A stretch of 64,000 nt of DNA from Holtiella tumoricola. Lineage in GTDB: Bacteria; Bacillota; Clostridia; Lachnospirales; Cellulosilyticaceae. Location of the stretch: NCBI RefSeq assembly GCF_027857615.1, contig NZ_JAQIFT010000069.1:124001-188000 (forward strand), read 5' to 3'. Both the position numbers and the translations under genes were made by a program. Positions 33,756 to 41,940 of this stretch are shown here, one piece after another. The notes beneath the pieces are model-generated. The model was not told the DNA's origin. It worked only from the letters and a program-made list of their open reading frames with translations, and ran no database searches. Position 1 is the first letter of the stretch. Every line of letters begins with the position of its first letter.

Positions 33756-33857
33756 ATTATTGACCCACTGCTCACTATTTTCTTCTATAAAGAGTCTGAT
33801 AGCAACGTAAGTCTATTAAAACGCAATCCAAAAAAGAAGGTCTATCTTTATAGATAG
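33756..33857 (+). pseudogene. C-terminal remnant of a second MATE transporter
   Basis: The + strand reads IIDPLLTIFFYKESDSNVSL and continues to TAG at 33855-33857. PLLTIFFYK matches the C-terminus of the intact MATE gene (ALLTIFFYKRG), and the nucleotide sequence is also alike (CTCACTATTTTCTTCTA). The end overlaps a terminator, as in the intact gene. No upstream portion survives, so this is a deletion relic of a paralogue. Confidence 0.7.
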
Positions 33858-33868
33858 ACCTTCTTTTT
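33829..33868. terminator. bidirectional terminator
   Basis: A 16-bp perfect stem, AAAAAGAAGGTCTATC with GATAGACCTTCTTTTT, and a 6-nt loop. It serves the NifX-like gene on the - strand and formerly the MATE relic on the + strand. Confidence 0.85.
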
Positions 33869-33914
33869 ACACATTTATCATGAAAACTAAAATTTTCTTA
33901 AAACTAATATTAAA

Positions 33915-34277
33915 TTAATGATTTCCGCATTCACCTGCATGTTGATGTTCATGACAAATAGAACCTGTTGATACTAAGTTTCCTTCAAGATAAGCTAGAA
34001 CATTTGCTTTTGCTTCTCCTGCTGCACCAACGATAACTTCAATACCTCTTTCATTAAAGATATCGATAGCACCGCCTCCCATACCACCTGATATAATCAC
34101 ATTCACGCCTAATTGATGTAAGTAATTTGGTAAAAAGCCTGGTTTATGTCCTGGATTTGGTACAGAGTCTTCTTTTACAATTGTTTTACCTTCTACATCA
34201 TAAATATTGAAGTTCTCACAATGTCCAAAATGTCCTGCTGTCATTTTTCCTTCACTTGCAACTGCTATTTTCATCAT
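33915..34277 (-). CDS. NifX/NifB-type dinitrogenase cofactor-biosynthesis family protein
   Basis: 120 residues: MKIAVASEGKMTAGHFGHCENFNIYD, then LHQLGVNVIISGGMGGGAIDIF, are hallmarks of the Nitro_FeMo-Co family. The C-terminus has a His/Cys tail (ICHEHQHAGEC). Outside nitrogen fixers these small proteins bind metal-sulfur clusters, for example the orange protein of sulfate reducers. No nitrogenase genes are present. It is the last gene of a four-gene operon with two MinD-type ATPases and a second NifX-like protein. TAGGAGG precedes a double ATG. Confidence 0.9.
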   Translation of the reverse strand: MMKIAVASEGKMTAGHFGHCENFNIYDVEGKTIVKEDSVPNPGHKPGFLPNYLHQLGVNVIISGGMGGGAIDIFNERGIEVIVGAAGEAKANVLAYLEGNLVSTGSICHEHQHAGECGNH

Positions 34278-34286
34278 TCATTCCTC

Positions 34287-35153
34287 CTAGATTGTTTTAT
34301 TTAATATATTTAAGGTGTGTTCTAAAATGTGCCGAAGGGCTCTACCTGCACAACTATCCATCTCAACAATATTTTTCCCTTCATTAATTGCTTTAGAAGC
34401 CATTTTATCAAAGGGGATCATACCTACAACCTCTATTTTGTGTTGATTGCAGTAATGCTTAATTGCCTCTGTATTGTCTCGATTAATATCATATTTATTA
34501 ATGCACACAGCACATTTTACTTTAAAATAATTAGCCGTTTCTAAAATTCTTTGTAGATCACTTATACCTGAAACGGTAGGTTCTGTAACAACTAAAACCA
34601 TATCTACACCTGTCATAGAAGCAATCACCGGACATCCTATACCTGGCGAACCATCTATGATTGCAATATTATCCTTAGCATACTTATCCATATTTTTCTT
34701 TACTTCTGATACCAATTTACCTGACGCACCTGCGCCCATTTTCAACTTAGCCGTTGAAAACACAATCTCATCATGATAGATATAAGTTTGACCACTTACA
34801 CTTTCCTCCATAGTTATAGATTGGGTAGGACAAACAAATTTACATGTTCCACATCCTTCGCAAGCATATGGATCAATCGTTATCCTATCTTGATAAGATA
34901 TTGCATCAAATTTACAATGCTCTAGACATTTTTTACATTCTATACATTTACTTAAGTCTATTTTAGGTTTAGGAAGTCCATAAAAGTTTTGTATTTCTGG
35001 CTTACCATGAGGCGTTGCTGTAATATGCAAATTAGGTGCATCAACATCACAATCTGCATAAGTTTTTGTTTTAAGTAAATGTATAAAACTAGAGGCAACA
35101 GTTGTTTTACCTGTGCCACCTTTTCCACTTAAAATTAATAACTTTTTCAACAT
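34287..35153 (-). CDS. MinD-superfamily P-loop ATPase with ferredoxin insert
   Basis: 288 residues. The deviant Walker A SGKGGTGKTT (about 9-18) is typical of MinD/Mrp ATPases. Two 4Fe-4S ferredoxin motifs are inserted at ~70-115: CIECKKCLEHC and CEGCGTCKFVCP. IIDGSPGIGCPV is the switch/Walker B region. Such ATPases form the core of the orange-protein (Orp) cluster of anaerobes, thought to handle metal-sulfur cofactors or cell-division control. It overlaps the paralogous gene upstream by 7 nt. Confidence 0.92.
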   Translation of the reverse strand: MLKKLLILSGKGGTGKTTVASSFIHLLKTKTYADCDVDAPNLHITATPHGKPEIQNFYGLPKPKIDLSKCIECKKCLEHCKFDAISYQDRITIDPYACEGCGTCKFVCPTQSITMEESVSGQTYIYHDEIVFSTAKLKMGAGASGKLVSEVKKNMDKYAKDNIAIIDGSPGIGCPVIASMTGVDMVLVVTEPTVSGISDLQRILETANYFKVKCAVCINKYDINRDNTEAIKHYCNQHKIEVVGMIPFDKMASKAINEGKNIVEMDSCAGRALRHILEHTLNILNKTI

Positions 35154-35983
35154 CTCACCTTCTTCTCAAGCCTCTTCCTTATAGCATCAAAGGCTGCAAT
35201 TGCTGTTTCATTCGAATAAACAGCAATCTCACCTTCAGAATTTTTCTTTCCTATTTCTCTATCAAAAGGAATTCTTCCTATGATCTCAATATGTTCTTCA
35301 TGACAAAATCGCTCCGATGGATTGTCACTCTCTGTACATTTATTAAGTACAACACCAAATTTCTTATGAAATACTTTGACTAATTCATAGACCATTTCTA
35401 GGTTGTGTCGCCCAAACTCAGTAGGTTCCGCAACAAGAATACAGTAGTCCACATCTTTTATCGATTCCATAACCATACATCCACTTCCTGGCGGACAATC
35501 TATAATGACATTTTTTTCATTTTTAATCTGACTAAGAATGGCTTTGATGATGGGTACACCAGATACTTGTCCTACATCCATCTTCCCAGATACAAACGCT
35601 GTTGTACCAGAAATACCTTTCATGACACTTCCTACTCTTTTTTCTTCTTCATCTATGGCATTATATGGACAAACGACTTTGCACCCACCACATGAATGGC
35701 ATACTTCTGGGAAAAGTAAAGGTTGTTGCTTTACAAAGGCTAATGCATGGAATGCACAAAATGCAACACACTGTTTACATCCTGTACATTGTTCTAGTTG
35801 AAAAGTTGGAATTGCAACAGTTACTTCCTTACTCTCTAGCATCTTAGGTTTAAAAAACAATGTGCCATTGGGTGCCTCCACATCACAATCTACATAGATA
35901 CAATGTTTGATACTTGCTGCTAGATTGACTGACACAAATGTCTTTCCCGTTCCTCCTTTTCCACTCAAAACAGCTATTTTCAT
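35147..35983 (-). CDS. MinD-superfamily P-loop ATPase with ferredoxin insert (paralogue)
   Basis: 278 residues with the same plan as its neighbour: Walker A SGKGGTGKTF, two ferredoxin motifs CTGCKQCVAFC and CHSCGGCKVVCP at about 68-112, and Walker-B-like VIIDCPPGSGCMV. The pair probably forms a heterodimer. It lies 30 nt downstream of the first NifX-like gene, all under one promoter with paired CATATG boxes. Confidence 0.92.
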   Translation of the reverse strand: MKIAVLSGKGGTGKTFVSVNLAASIKHCIYVDCDVEAPNGTLFFKPKMLESKEVTVAIPTFQLEQCTGCKQCVAFCAFHALAFVKQQPLLFPEVCHSCGGCKVVCPYNAIDEEEKRVGSVMKGISGTTAFVSGKMDVGQVSGVPIIKAILSQIKNEKNVIIDCPPGSGCMVMESIKDVDYCILVAEPTEFGRHNLEMVYELVKVFHKKFGVVLNKCTESDNPSERFCHEEHIEIIGRIPFDREIGKKNSEGEIAVYSNETAIAAFDAIRKRLEKKVRC

Positions 35984-36013
35984 TTGAATGCATCCTTTCT
36001 CAACATCTAAAAA

Positions 36014-36379
36014 CTATTTGTCAAATCCATGATTATGAAATCCTGCATGAATCTTACTTAAGGGTTCTAATTTGCCTTCGGTAAATTTATCTATTTCTTC
36101 ATCAACTTGCTCTGTCGTTGTCTGATACATTTTTACATTGGCTGCTTGTAATACCTTTGCTGCATTTTCCCCACATCTAGGAGTTAATAAGATATCTGCA
36201 CCTGTATCAACGATAAACTGAGCAGCCTGTATGCCTGCTCCCCCTGGCGCATTTACGGCTTCATTCTCCACATATTCTTTGTGATTGGTTGCTGTATCAA
36301 TAAATAAAAAGCTTGGTGTTCTACCAAATGATACACAAATTGTTTTTTTGTCTTCGTTAACTGGTACAACTATTTTCAT
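36014..36379 (-). CDS. NifX/NifB-type cofactor-biosynthesis family protein, first gene of Orp-like operon
   Basis: 121 residues: MKIVVPVNEDKKTICVSFGR, DTGADILLTPRCGENAAKVL and a C-terminal HAGFHNHG segment place it in the Nitro_FeMo-Co family. His/Cys positions could ligate a metal-sulfur cluster. It is the first gene of the operon with two MinD-type ATPases and a second NifX-like protein. A good sigma-A promoter with operator-like boxes lies 67-94 nt upstream. Confidence 0.88.
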   Translation of the reverse strand: MKIVVPVNEDKKTICVSFGRTPSFLFIDTATNHKEYVENEAVNAPGGAGIQAAQFIVDTGADILLTPRCGENAAKVLQAANVKMYQTTTEQVDEEIDKFTEGKLEPLSKIHAGFHNHGFDK

Positions 36380-36421
36380 CCTTTTATCTCCTTTTCATTT
36401 AAGTTTTTACACGTGAAGTTA

Positions 36422-36473
36422 TGAGCATATGCTAACTACATTTTCATTATATTCCTTTTTGAGCATATGTCAA
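36422..36473 (-). promoter_or_regulatory. promoter with paired TGAnCATATG boxes, Orp-like operon
   Basis: The - strand has TTGACA (36468-36473), a 16-nt spacer and TATAAT (36446-36451). Two 14-nt dyads flank it: TGAGCATATGTCAA (36460-36473, overlapping the -35) and TGAGCATATGCTAA (36422-36435, just downstream of the -10). Their positions suit a repressor, and the same pair occurs at the NifU/DUF134 promoter. Confidence 0.7.
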
Positions 36474-36504
36474 TAATGTTTTTTACTAAATCTGAATAAA
36501 TAAA

Positions 36505-36540
36505 AAAAGATGATTTTGATTGTTATCAAAATCATCTTTT
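36505..36540 (-). terminator. intrinsic terminator after DUF134 gene
   Basis: A 16-bp perfect stem, AAAAGATGATTTTGAT with ATCAAAATCATCTTTT, and 4-nt loop TGTT. The - strand continues with T residues, giving a strong terminator. Confidence 0.88.
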
Positions 36541-36545
36541 CATAT

Positions 36546-37010
36546 CTAGCACTGTTTCCAGCAATTTTTAGTACAGAATTTACCCTTGCACTTTTTAACA
36601 CAATTTATTTTAGTAGACCCACATGTTGGGCACATATATGTTCCTTCTTTAATTTGCTGCAAATTCTCAAAGCTTTCTTTCCAATTTTCATTACATTCTT
36701 CACACATTACACTGCAAATATTTCTCGTGTAATTGCCTCCAGCAATATGTATTGCTTTGCCGTTAATCATTCCATCTGCTATTTTTTCTCTAGCAGATAG
36801 TAATATTCTTTGAAAAGTTGGACGAGACACTTCCATTCGCTCTGCACACTCTGCCTGCTCAAGCCCTTCTAAATCTTTTAATCGAATCGCTTCTACTTCT
36901 TCAAGCAAAAGTACATTTACTTCAACACCTTCGATTTCGTGATCTGCAGGTATAAAGTAAGGTACCATAGGTATATGTTCAATTTTACGCCATTTGATTG
37001 GTCTTGCCAT
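36546..37010 (-). CDS. DUF134-family DNA-binding regulator with Cys-rich tail
   Basis: 154 residues. MARPIKWRKIEHIPMVPYF followed by an acidic linker and ECAERMEVSRPTFQRILLSA (helix-turn-helix, sigma-70 region-4-like) is the DUF134 signature. The C-terminal ~50 residues carry many cysteines (CEECNENW, CPTCGSTK, CVKKCKGKFC), probably metal or cluster binding. DUF134 genes accompany NifX/MinD clusters and are presumed regulators. It lies downstream of the NifU-like gene in one operon and is the best candidate to bind the paired CATATG boxes. Confidence 0.85.
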   Translation of the reverse strand: MARPIKWRKIEHIPMVPYFIPADHEIEGVEVNVLLLEEVEAIRLKDLEGLEQAECAERMEVSRPTFQRILLSAREKIADGMINGKAIHIAGGNYTRNICSVMCEECNENWKESFENLQQIKEGTYMCPTCGSTKINCVKKCKGKFCTKNCWKQC

Positions 37011-37064
37011 AAAAGTACCTCCTCATACTCATTCTTATAAGAAGTATAGCTTAAAATATTTGAC

Positions 37065-37451
37065 TTAGCAAGGAAGTTGTCTTTTTCTATAATTATCTAT
37101 AGCATTTTTTAACGCACCTTCACCTAGTACAGAACAGTGAAGCTTATATTCTGGCAGTCCACCTAAAGCATCTGAAATATCTTTGTCTGTGATTTGATAA
37201 GCTTCATCTAATGACTTTCCTTTTGCAAGTACTGTTGTCATACTACTACTAGCAATTGCTGCAACACATCCAAATGCTAAAAACGTAATATCCTCTATAA
37301 TATTATCCCTAACCTTTATATATATGGTTAAGGCATCTCCACACTCGGCTTCTCCATATCGCCCCTCTGCATCAGCATCCGGCATAGTCCCTGAATTATA
37401 AGGTGCCATAAAATGTTCAAATACTATTTCTGTATAATCACTATATCCCAT
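37065..37451 (-). CDS. NifU/IscU-type iron-sulfur cluster scaffold
   Basis: 128 residues with the three scaffold cysteines: C37 in AECGDA (with D39), C62 in FGCVAAIASSS and C106 in KLHCSVLGE. FEHFMAPYNSGTMPDADAEG is the typical N-terminus. Such proteins assemble 2Fe-2S/4Fe-4S clusters for transfer to apoproteins; here the clients are likely the adjacent ferredoxin-type ATPases and NifX-like proteins. It is promoter-proximal in the NifU-DUF134 operon. No IscS is nearby. Confidence 0.92.
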   Translation of the reverse strand: MGYSDYTEIVFEHFMAPYNSGTMPDADAEGRYGEAECGDALTIYIKVRDNIIEDITFLAFGCVAAIASSSMTTVLAKGKSLDEAYQITDKDISDALGGLPEYKLHCSVLGEGALKNAIDNYRKRQLPC

Positions 37452-37472
37452 TACTCTACTCCTTTTTATTTA

Positions 37473-37519
37473 TGGTCATATGCTTATTATATTTTAATAG
37501 CATTATGAACATATGTCAA
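37473..37519 (-). promoter_or_regulatory. promoter with paired TGAnCATATG boxes, NifU-DUF134 operon
   Basis: The - strand has TTGACA (37514-37519), a 17-nt spacer and TAAAAT (37491-37496). The dyad TGAACATATGTCAA (37506-37519) overlaps the -35, and TGGTCATATGCTTA (37473-37486) lies past the -10. The arrangement matches that at 36422-36473. Confidence 0.7.
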
Positions 37520-37551
37520 TAATCATTCAACTATCTATCATTCCACATAAA

Positions 37552-37609
37552 AAAAAACACCCAGAGTCACCTTCTATTCAAAGAAGTTGTAAACTCTAGG
37601 TGTTTTATA
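37552..37609 (-). terminator. terminator of alcohol dehydrogenase gene
   Basis: An imperfect long hairpin (AAAACACC with GGTGTTTT, plus AGAGT/ACTCT and CTTC/GAAG) immediately follows the dehydrogenase stop. On the - strand it ends in a T-rich GTTTTTTTT. Confidence 0.7.
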
Positions 37610-37617
37610 CTTTTTAA

Positions 37618-38778
37618 TTAATAAGCTGCTTTAAAGATATTGATAATATCTTCTTTATTACCTTTACGTGGATTACTAAAAGCATTGCCATCTTTCAATG
37701 CCATTTCTGCCATATATTCAAAATCTGTTTCTTTAATTCCCATTTCTTTTAATGATGTTGGGATACCGATTTCTCTAGATAATCTAAACATAGCATCGAT
37801 TGCTTTTTCAGCTGCTTCATGCACTGATAAGCCATCAATTTTTTCACCCATAAACTCTGCAATATCAGCAAATTTTTGTGGATTAGAAATAACATTGTAT
37901 TTACAAACATGTGGTAATAACATTGCATTGGCTACACCATGTGGCATATCGTATAACCCACCTAATTGATGTGCCATTGCATGTACGTAGCCTAAGTTAC
38001 CATTATTAAATGCCATACCTGCAAGGAGTGAAGCATAAGCCATATTTGTTCTTGCTTCTAAGTTGTCTCCCATAGCTACTGCTTGTCTTAAATTATTTGC
38101 TATTAATTTAATAGATTGTATTGCAGATGCATCTGTTACAGGATTGGCATCTTTTGAAACATAAGCTTCTACGGCATGAGTTAAAGCATCCATTCCTGTT
38201 GCAGCTGTAAGTCCTGCTGGTTTGCCAATCATAAGTTCTGGATCATTGAAAGATACGAGTGGTAAGTTTCTCCAGCTTACGATAACATATTTAACTTTTG
38301 TTTTTGTATTTGTAATAACACAATGTCTTGTTACTTCACTTGCTGTACCAGCTGTTGTATTGACTGCTAGGATTGGTGGTAGTGGGTTAGTCAAAGTCTC
38401 AATACCTGCATACTCATATAAGTCACCTTCATGTGTTGCAGCAATTCCAATCCCTTTACCACAGTCATGAGGAGATCCACCACCTACTGTTACGATCATA
38501 TCACAATTTTCTTCTTTAAATATTTTTAATCCCTCTGCCACGTTTGTATCTTTAGGATTTGGTTCTGTTCCATCATATATAGCAACTTCAAGCCCGGCTT
38601 GGGTTAAATAGTTTATTGTTTGCTCAACTGCGCCATTTGCTTGATTTCTTAAGAATTTATCTGTAACAACAAGTACTTTTTTCCCACCTAACATCTTCGC
38701 ACGTTCACCAATCACCTTTAAACATCCTGGTCCCATGAAATTCACACTTGGTAGTAAATAGTCATACATTCTACTCAT
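37618..38778 (-). CDS. iron-containing (type III) alcohol dehydrogenase
   Basis: About 386 residues from the ATG at 38776-38778, which has GGAGGG 9 nt upstream; an ORF 21 codons longer lacks a site. NAD(P)-binding GGGSPHDCGKGIG is followed by iron ligands in DALTHAVEAYVSKDANPVTD, HAMAHQLGG and DMPHGVANAMLLPHV, the ordered Asp-His-His-His of Fe-ADHs. Related enzymes oxidise or reduce butanol, 1,3-propanediol or lactaldehyde. The adjacent PocR-AraC regulator suggests a role in diol or aldehyde metabolism, fitting fucose-derived lactaldehyde; that link is inference. Confidence 0.93.
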   Translation of the reverse strand: MSRMYDYLLPSVNFMGPGCLKVIGERAKMLGGKKVLVVTDKFLRNQANGAVEQTINYLTQAGLEVAIYDGTEPNPKDTNVAEGLKIFKEENCDMIVTVGGGSPHDCGKGIGIAATHEGDLYEYAGIETLTNPLPPILAVNTTAGTASEVTRHCVITNTKTKVKYVIVSWRNLPLVSFNDPELMIGKPAGLTAATGMDALTHAVEAYVSKDANPVTDASAIQSIKLIANNLRQAVAMGDNLEARTNMAYASLLAGMAFNNGNLGYVHAMAHQLGGLYDMPHGVANAMLLPHVCKYNVISNPQKFADIAEFMGEKIDGLSVHEAAEKAIDAMFRLSREIGIPTSLKEMGIKETDFEYMAEMALKDGNAFSNPRKGNKEDIINIFKAAY

Positions 38779-38996
38779 TTGATATCCCTCCAAATTTAAG
38801 CATAGTTTATTTTTCAATACTCTTGTTTGAGAGCTTCTCATATTTTAAAAGTGGTCAGCTCTAATTTTATATTTAATATTATAGTATTATTTACATAAAT
38901 AGGCATGAGACAGATATGTCATAAAATTACACTTATTAATAGTAATTTTATGTTCTTTTTAAATTTAATTGTAATTTTTATACTTTGTTTTAAAAT

Positions 38997-39044
38997 AAAA
39001 TAGATGCTACAGCAATTCTTTTAATTGCGTAGCATCTATTTTAT
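38997..39044. terminator. bidirectional terminator-like hairpin
   Basis: AAAATAGATGCTAC pairs with GTAGCATCTATTTT, extended inside by GCAATT/AATTGC around a small loop. It is located at the stop of the PocR-AraC gene. Confidence 0.85.
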
Positions 39045-40063
39045 TTTTTATAATATTTTCTATAGAGATGTGGCGTAACCCCTTCATACTTTTTAAAGAT
39101 TTTTATAAAGTATCCAGGTTCGTTAAAGCCTAGCTCCTCACTCATTTCACTAATGGGAATATCTGTTTCTTCTAGTATACTTTTCGCCCACTCTATTTTA
39201 AGTTTGGATACATAGAGACTGAACTTTTCTCCTGTTTCCTTTACAAATAGTCTACTAAAATAACTTGGACTTACATGGCAAAGTTCTGCCATTTCTTTTA
39301 CGGATACATGTTCATTCTTGTGAGTATAAATATAGTCTATAGCAGGCTTCAAGACCTTACTTACACTAATTTTTTCTTGTTCACGTTCTATATAAGAACT
39401 TATAATCCTATTAGACATCTCTTTTTTTATATTTTCTATACTCTTTGTTTGATAACCTAACAAAATATCCTGGCTTATATGATGTTCTTTCAAGCCAATA
39501 GCTTCATTTAGCTCGAGAGCTAAACTTTTATCTAATGCTTCTTCAACAAGATAATTACTCAAGTTAAAAATCATCTCTGAGAGATTAACTACCTCTTCAT
39601 AACTTAAAACTGGCAAGGCTTCATAGTGTTCTTTAAGATGATTGATTGTTCCTTCAATCCATTTTTTATTAGGTAGTGCTACGATTTGTTCAAGGGTATT
39701 ATGCATATGATGATCAGATAACTTAACTTGCCCAACCATAATGGCCCCAATGTACTTATCATCTACTATAATGGGCACTGCAATATCTACTATGCCAAAG
39801 TGGCATAAATATATGTAAGGTTTATTGGTGCGAACGGCTTCTAAGCCGCCTCTTGAATCACATTTTTGACAATACATTGCCATTTTCTTATCCGCTCTTA
39901 CTATAGAACAAAACTTCTGACATCCACTATGCTTGGTCATAGGATTCCCTTTATAATCTATAATAATCATAGCTGCTTTTGTAATTAAAACCATTGAATC
40001 TTGTAGCTTATCCCACTTTTTAAAATCAATAATCTGGTCTACTTTTAATGTACTTTTCTTCAA
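39041..40063 (-). CDS. PocR-domain AraC-family regulator
   Basis: About 340 residues. The N-terminal ~170 residues form a PocR sensory domain: CQKFCSIVRADKKMAMYCQK, then CHFGIVDIAVPIIVDDKYIG. The C-terminus has the two AraC helix-turn-helices (VSVKEMAELCHVSPSYFSRLF, and the ISEMSEELGFNEPGYFIKIF helix pair). PocR-type regulators respond to small hydrocarbon derivatives such as 1,2- or 1,3-propanediol. The start is non-ATG: a TTG at 40061-40063 lies 9 nt after GAGGAG, and another TTG abuts that site. The adjacent Fe-ADH is the likely target. Confidence 0.88.
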   Translation of the reverse strand: MKKSTLKVDQIIDFKKWDKLQDSMVLITKAAMIIIDYKGNPMTKHSGCQKFCSIVRADKKMAMYCQKCDSRGGLEAVRTNKPYIYLCHFGIVDIAVPIIVDDKYIGAIMVGQVKLSDHHMHNTLEQIVALPNKKWIEGTINHLKEHYEALPVLSYEEVVNLSEMIFNLSNYLVEEALDKSLALELNEAIGLKEHHISQDILLGYQTKSIENIKKEMSNRIISSYIEREQEKISVSKVLKPAIDYIYTHKNEHVSVKEMAELCHVSPSYFSRLFVKETGEKFSLYVSKLKIEWAKSILEETDIPISEMSEELGFNEPGYFIKIFKKYEGVTPHLYRKYYKK

Positions 40064-40140
40064 AGTAAGCAACTCCTCAATAAGATATCTACTTTTATTA
40101 TACTATAAATCCTCTTCTAGTCCCAGTTTTGCCCTTAAAC

Positions 40141-40180
40141 AAAAAAACCACAGCCATTCAAGAGGGCGAATGGCTGCGAT
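40141..40180 (-). terminator. intrinsic terminator of GPH symporter gene
   Basis: CAGCCATTC (40151-40159) pairs with GAATGGCTG (40168-40176). The - strand continues with GGTTTTTTTG. Confidence 0.88.
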
Positions 40181-40202
40181 TTTTGAGTTCTATTTTGTCA
40201 TA

Positions 40203-41639
40203 TTAACACATTTCAAATTCTACACTTTCTATTTCTGCCTCTGTCTCTATCCCTTCAAATTCCTTTGCACGTTTTGTAGAAATAAAAGCCTCCATCTCAC
40301 TTTCAGTTTTCTTACTAATTGGATAGAACTTCATTGCGACGATAGAACATATAAAGGCAGCAATTGGAATAAGTGTCTTCATATATAAAATAGCATTAAG
40401 TGTTTGTGGTGTTTGTTGTGCAAGCCCAGGTGCATAACCTACAAAATCAAGTACATATCCCATAATAAATGCACCAAAAGCTTGGGAAAGCTTATTAACA
40501 AAAGTAAAAGTTGAAGAAACGAGGGCTGAACCATTAATCCCTGTCTTCCATTCTGCATAATTGGCAGAGTCTAATACTGCTGAACGACTCAGCATATTAT
40601 TAACCGCTCCAATAAGTGGCGTTGCAACAATAAAGATCATCACAAGAAAAGTATTATTTGCTGGTGTAAAGAGTAATCCAAGAGCTGCAATAATGGCAAT
40701 GGCTTCTATAACAATAATACCATTTTTCTTTCCTAATTTTGCTACATACCACCCTACAATACCAATAAGCATAAATGAAAAGATTGTTGTCGCCCATCCT
40801 ATGATTCCCATAAGGTGTGTTTTTTCACCCATATTGTATTTAAAGAAATACATATTTAGCCCATTACCTATTTGAATGGCTAAACTATCGGTTCCAAAAC
40901 TAATAAGTACCATCAAAAGTGCTGTATTTGATGTGATGACTTTCATTCTTTGTTTAAAGGATATTTTCTCGCCTTTTTGAGCTTGCTTTGCTTGTGCTGG
41001 ATTATAAATATCAAGTTTTCTTACAGACATCGCAGAAATAATAAACATAATGGTGCAAAATACTGCAAAGATTGCAGCAACCATCAACCAAGCTTCCTCA
41101 CTTGAATCCCCTCCAAACCAATTTAACATAGGGATAGCAAGCGCTGTAACCGCTAACGAACCAATATTCCCAACTGCTTGGAAAATTGCCTGTACTTTGG
41201 CACGACGCGCTGTACTATGACTCAAAATAATAGGTAGTGCAAGCTGAGGAATTTGTACACATGTCCATGCTAAACTATATAAAATATAACTTGTATAAGC
41301 ATAAATAATTTTCCCACCCATGCTTAATTCCGGTGCCATAAACATAACAACAAAAATCACACCAAGTAAAGGGGATCCAAATAAGATATAAGGTCTATAC
41401 TTACCAAATTTCTTAGAATTTGTCTTATCAATAATCATCCCCATAAGTGGATCTGTAAATGCATCTACAAGCCTTGCAACCATAAAGATTGTTCCTGCAA
41501 CAGTTGCTGAAATGCCCAAGATATTGGTGTAATAGAACATAATATACGTTCCTACAAACATAAAAATCGCTGTATTTGCAATGTTCCCTATACTGTATAA
41601 GTATATATCCTTTTCTGATGCCTCAACTGAATACTTCAT
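40203..41639 (-). CDS. GPH-family sugar:cation symporter (MFS)
   Basis: 478 residues, about 12 TM helices. N-terminal IGNIANTAIFMFVGTYIMFY and DAFTDPLMGMIIDKTNSKKFGKYRP are the hallmark GPH loop (D-x-x-x-D-P plus R-P). Family members import glycosides, uronides or oligosaccharides with Na+ or H+. GGGAGG precedes the ATG. It is divergent from the sulfatase gene at 41941, with a palindrome-bearing intergenic region between. It probably imports the sulfated sugar processed by that enzyme. Confidence 0.92.
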   Translation of the reverse strand: MKYSVEASEKDIYLYSIGNIANTAIFMFVGTYIMFYYTNILGISATVAGTIFMVARLVDAFTDPLMGMIIDKTNSKKFGKYRPYILFGSPLLGVIFVVMFMAPELSMGGKIIYAYTSYILYSLAWTCVQIPQLALPIILSHSTARRAKVQAIFQAVGNIGSLAVTALAIPMLNWFGGDSSEEAWLMVAAIFAVFCTIMFIISAMSVRKLDIYNPAQAKQAQKGEKISFKQRMKVITSNTALLMVLISFGTDSLAIQIGNGLNMYFFKYNMGEKTHLMGIIGWATTIFSFMLIGIVGWYVAKLGKKNGIIVIEAIAIIAALGLLFTPANNTFLVMIFIVATPLIGAVNNMLSRSAVLDSANYAEWKTGINGSALVSSTFTFVNKLSQAFGAFIMGYVLDFVGYAPGLAQQTPQTLNAILYMKTLIPIAAFICSIVAMKFYPISKKTESEMEAFISTKRAKEFEGIETEAEIESVEFEMC

Positions 41640-41940
41640 TATACCGCCTCCCTGACTTTATCTTTTTAATCACTTACTTTATTTTTTATAAAAAATAATT
41701 AGTAATCCTCCCCTCTTCACTTTTTGGCTTTAAAATGTGACTTTTCTGTATATATTTTTATTTAATTAATTATAATTTAAAATTATATATTTATGCAATA
41801 TGTATTTTTTAAACATATTATACTCATTTTTTATAGTTTTATTATTATTTTCATTATCTATTGTATTTTAAAATACTAAATGATATATTAAAAATTATAA
41901 TTTATAATTAATATCCTATCACAGAAAGGAATCAACCGTT
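41640..41940. promoter_or_regulatory. divergent promoter region with AT-rich palindromes
   Basis: 301 nt between divergent symporter and sulfatase genes. It holds two 17-bp perfect dyads: TATAATTT-A-AAATTATA (41771-41787) and AATTATAA-T-TTATAATT (41893-41909). Similar dyads occur before the ROK repressor gene, so these are operator candidates. No ORF or RNA gene is seen. Confidence 0.55.

Noticed and set aside
33915..37451. Nitrogen-fixation (nif) cluster
   Set aside because: NifX- and NifU-like proteins are present but no nifHDK, nifE, nifN or full-length nifB. The MinD/ferredoxin ATPases point to an orange-protein-type cluster instead.
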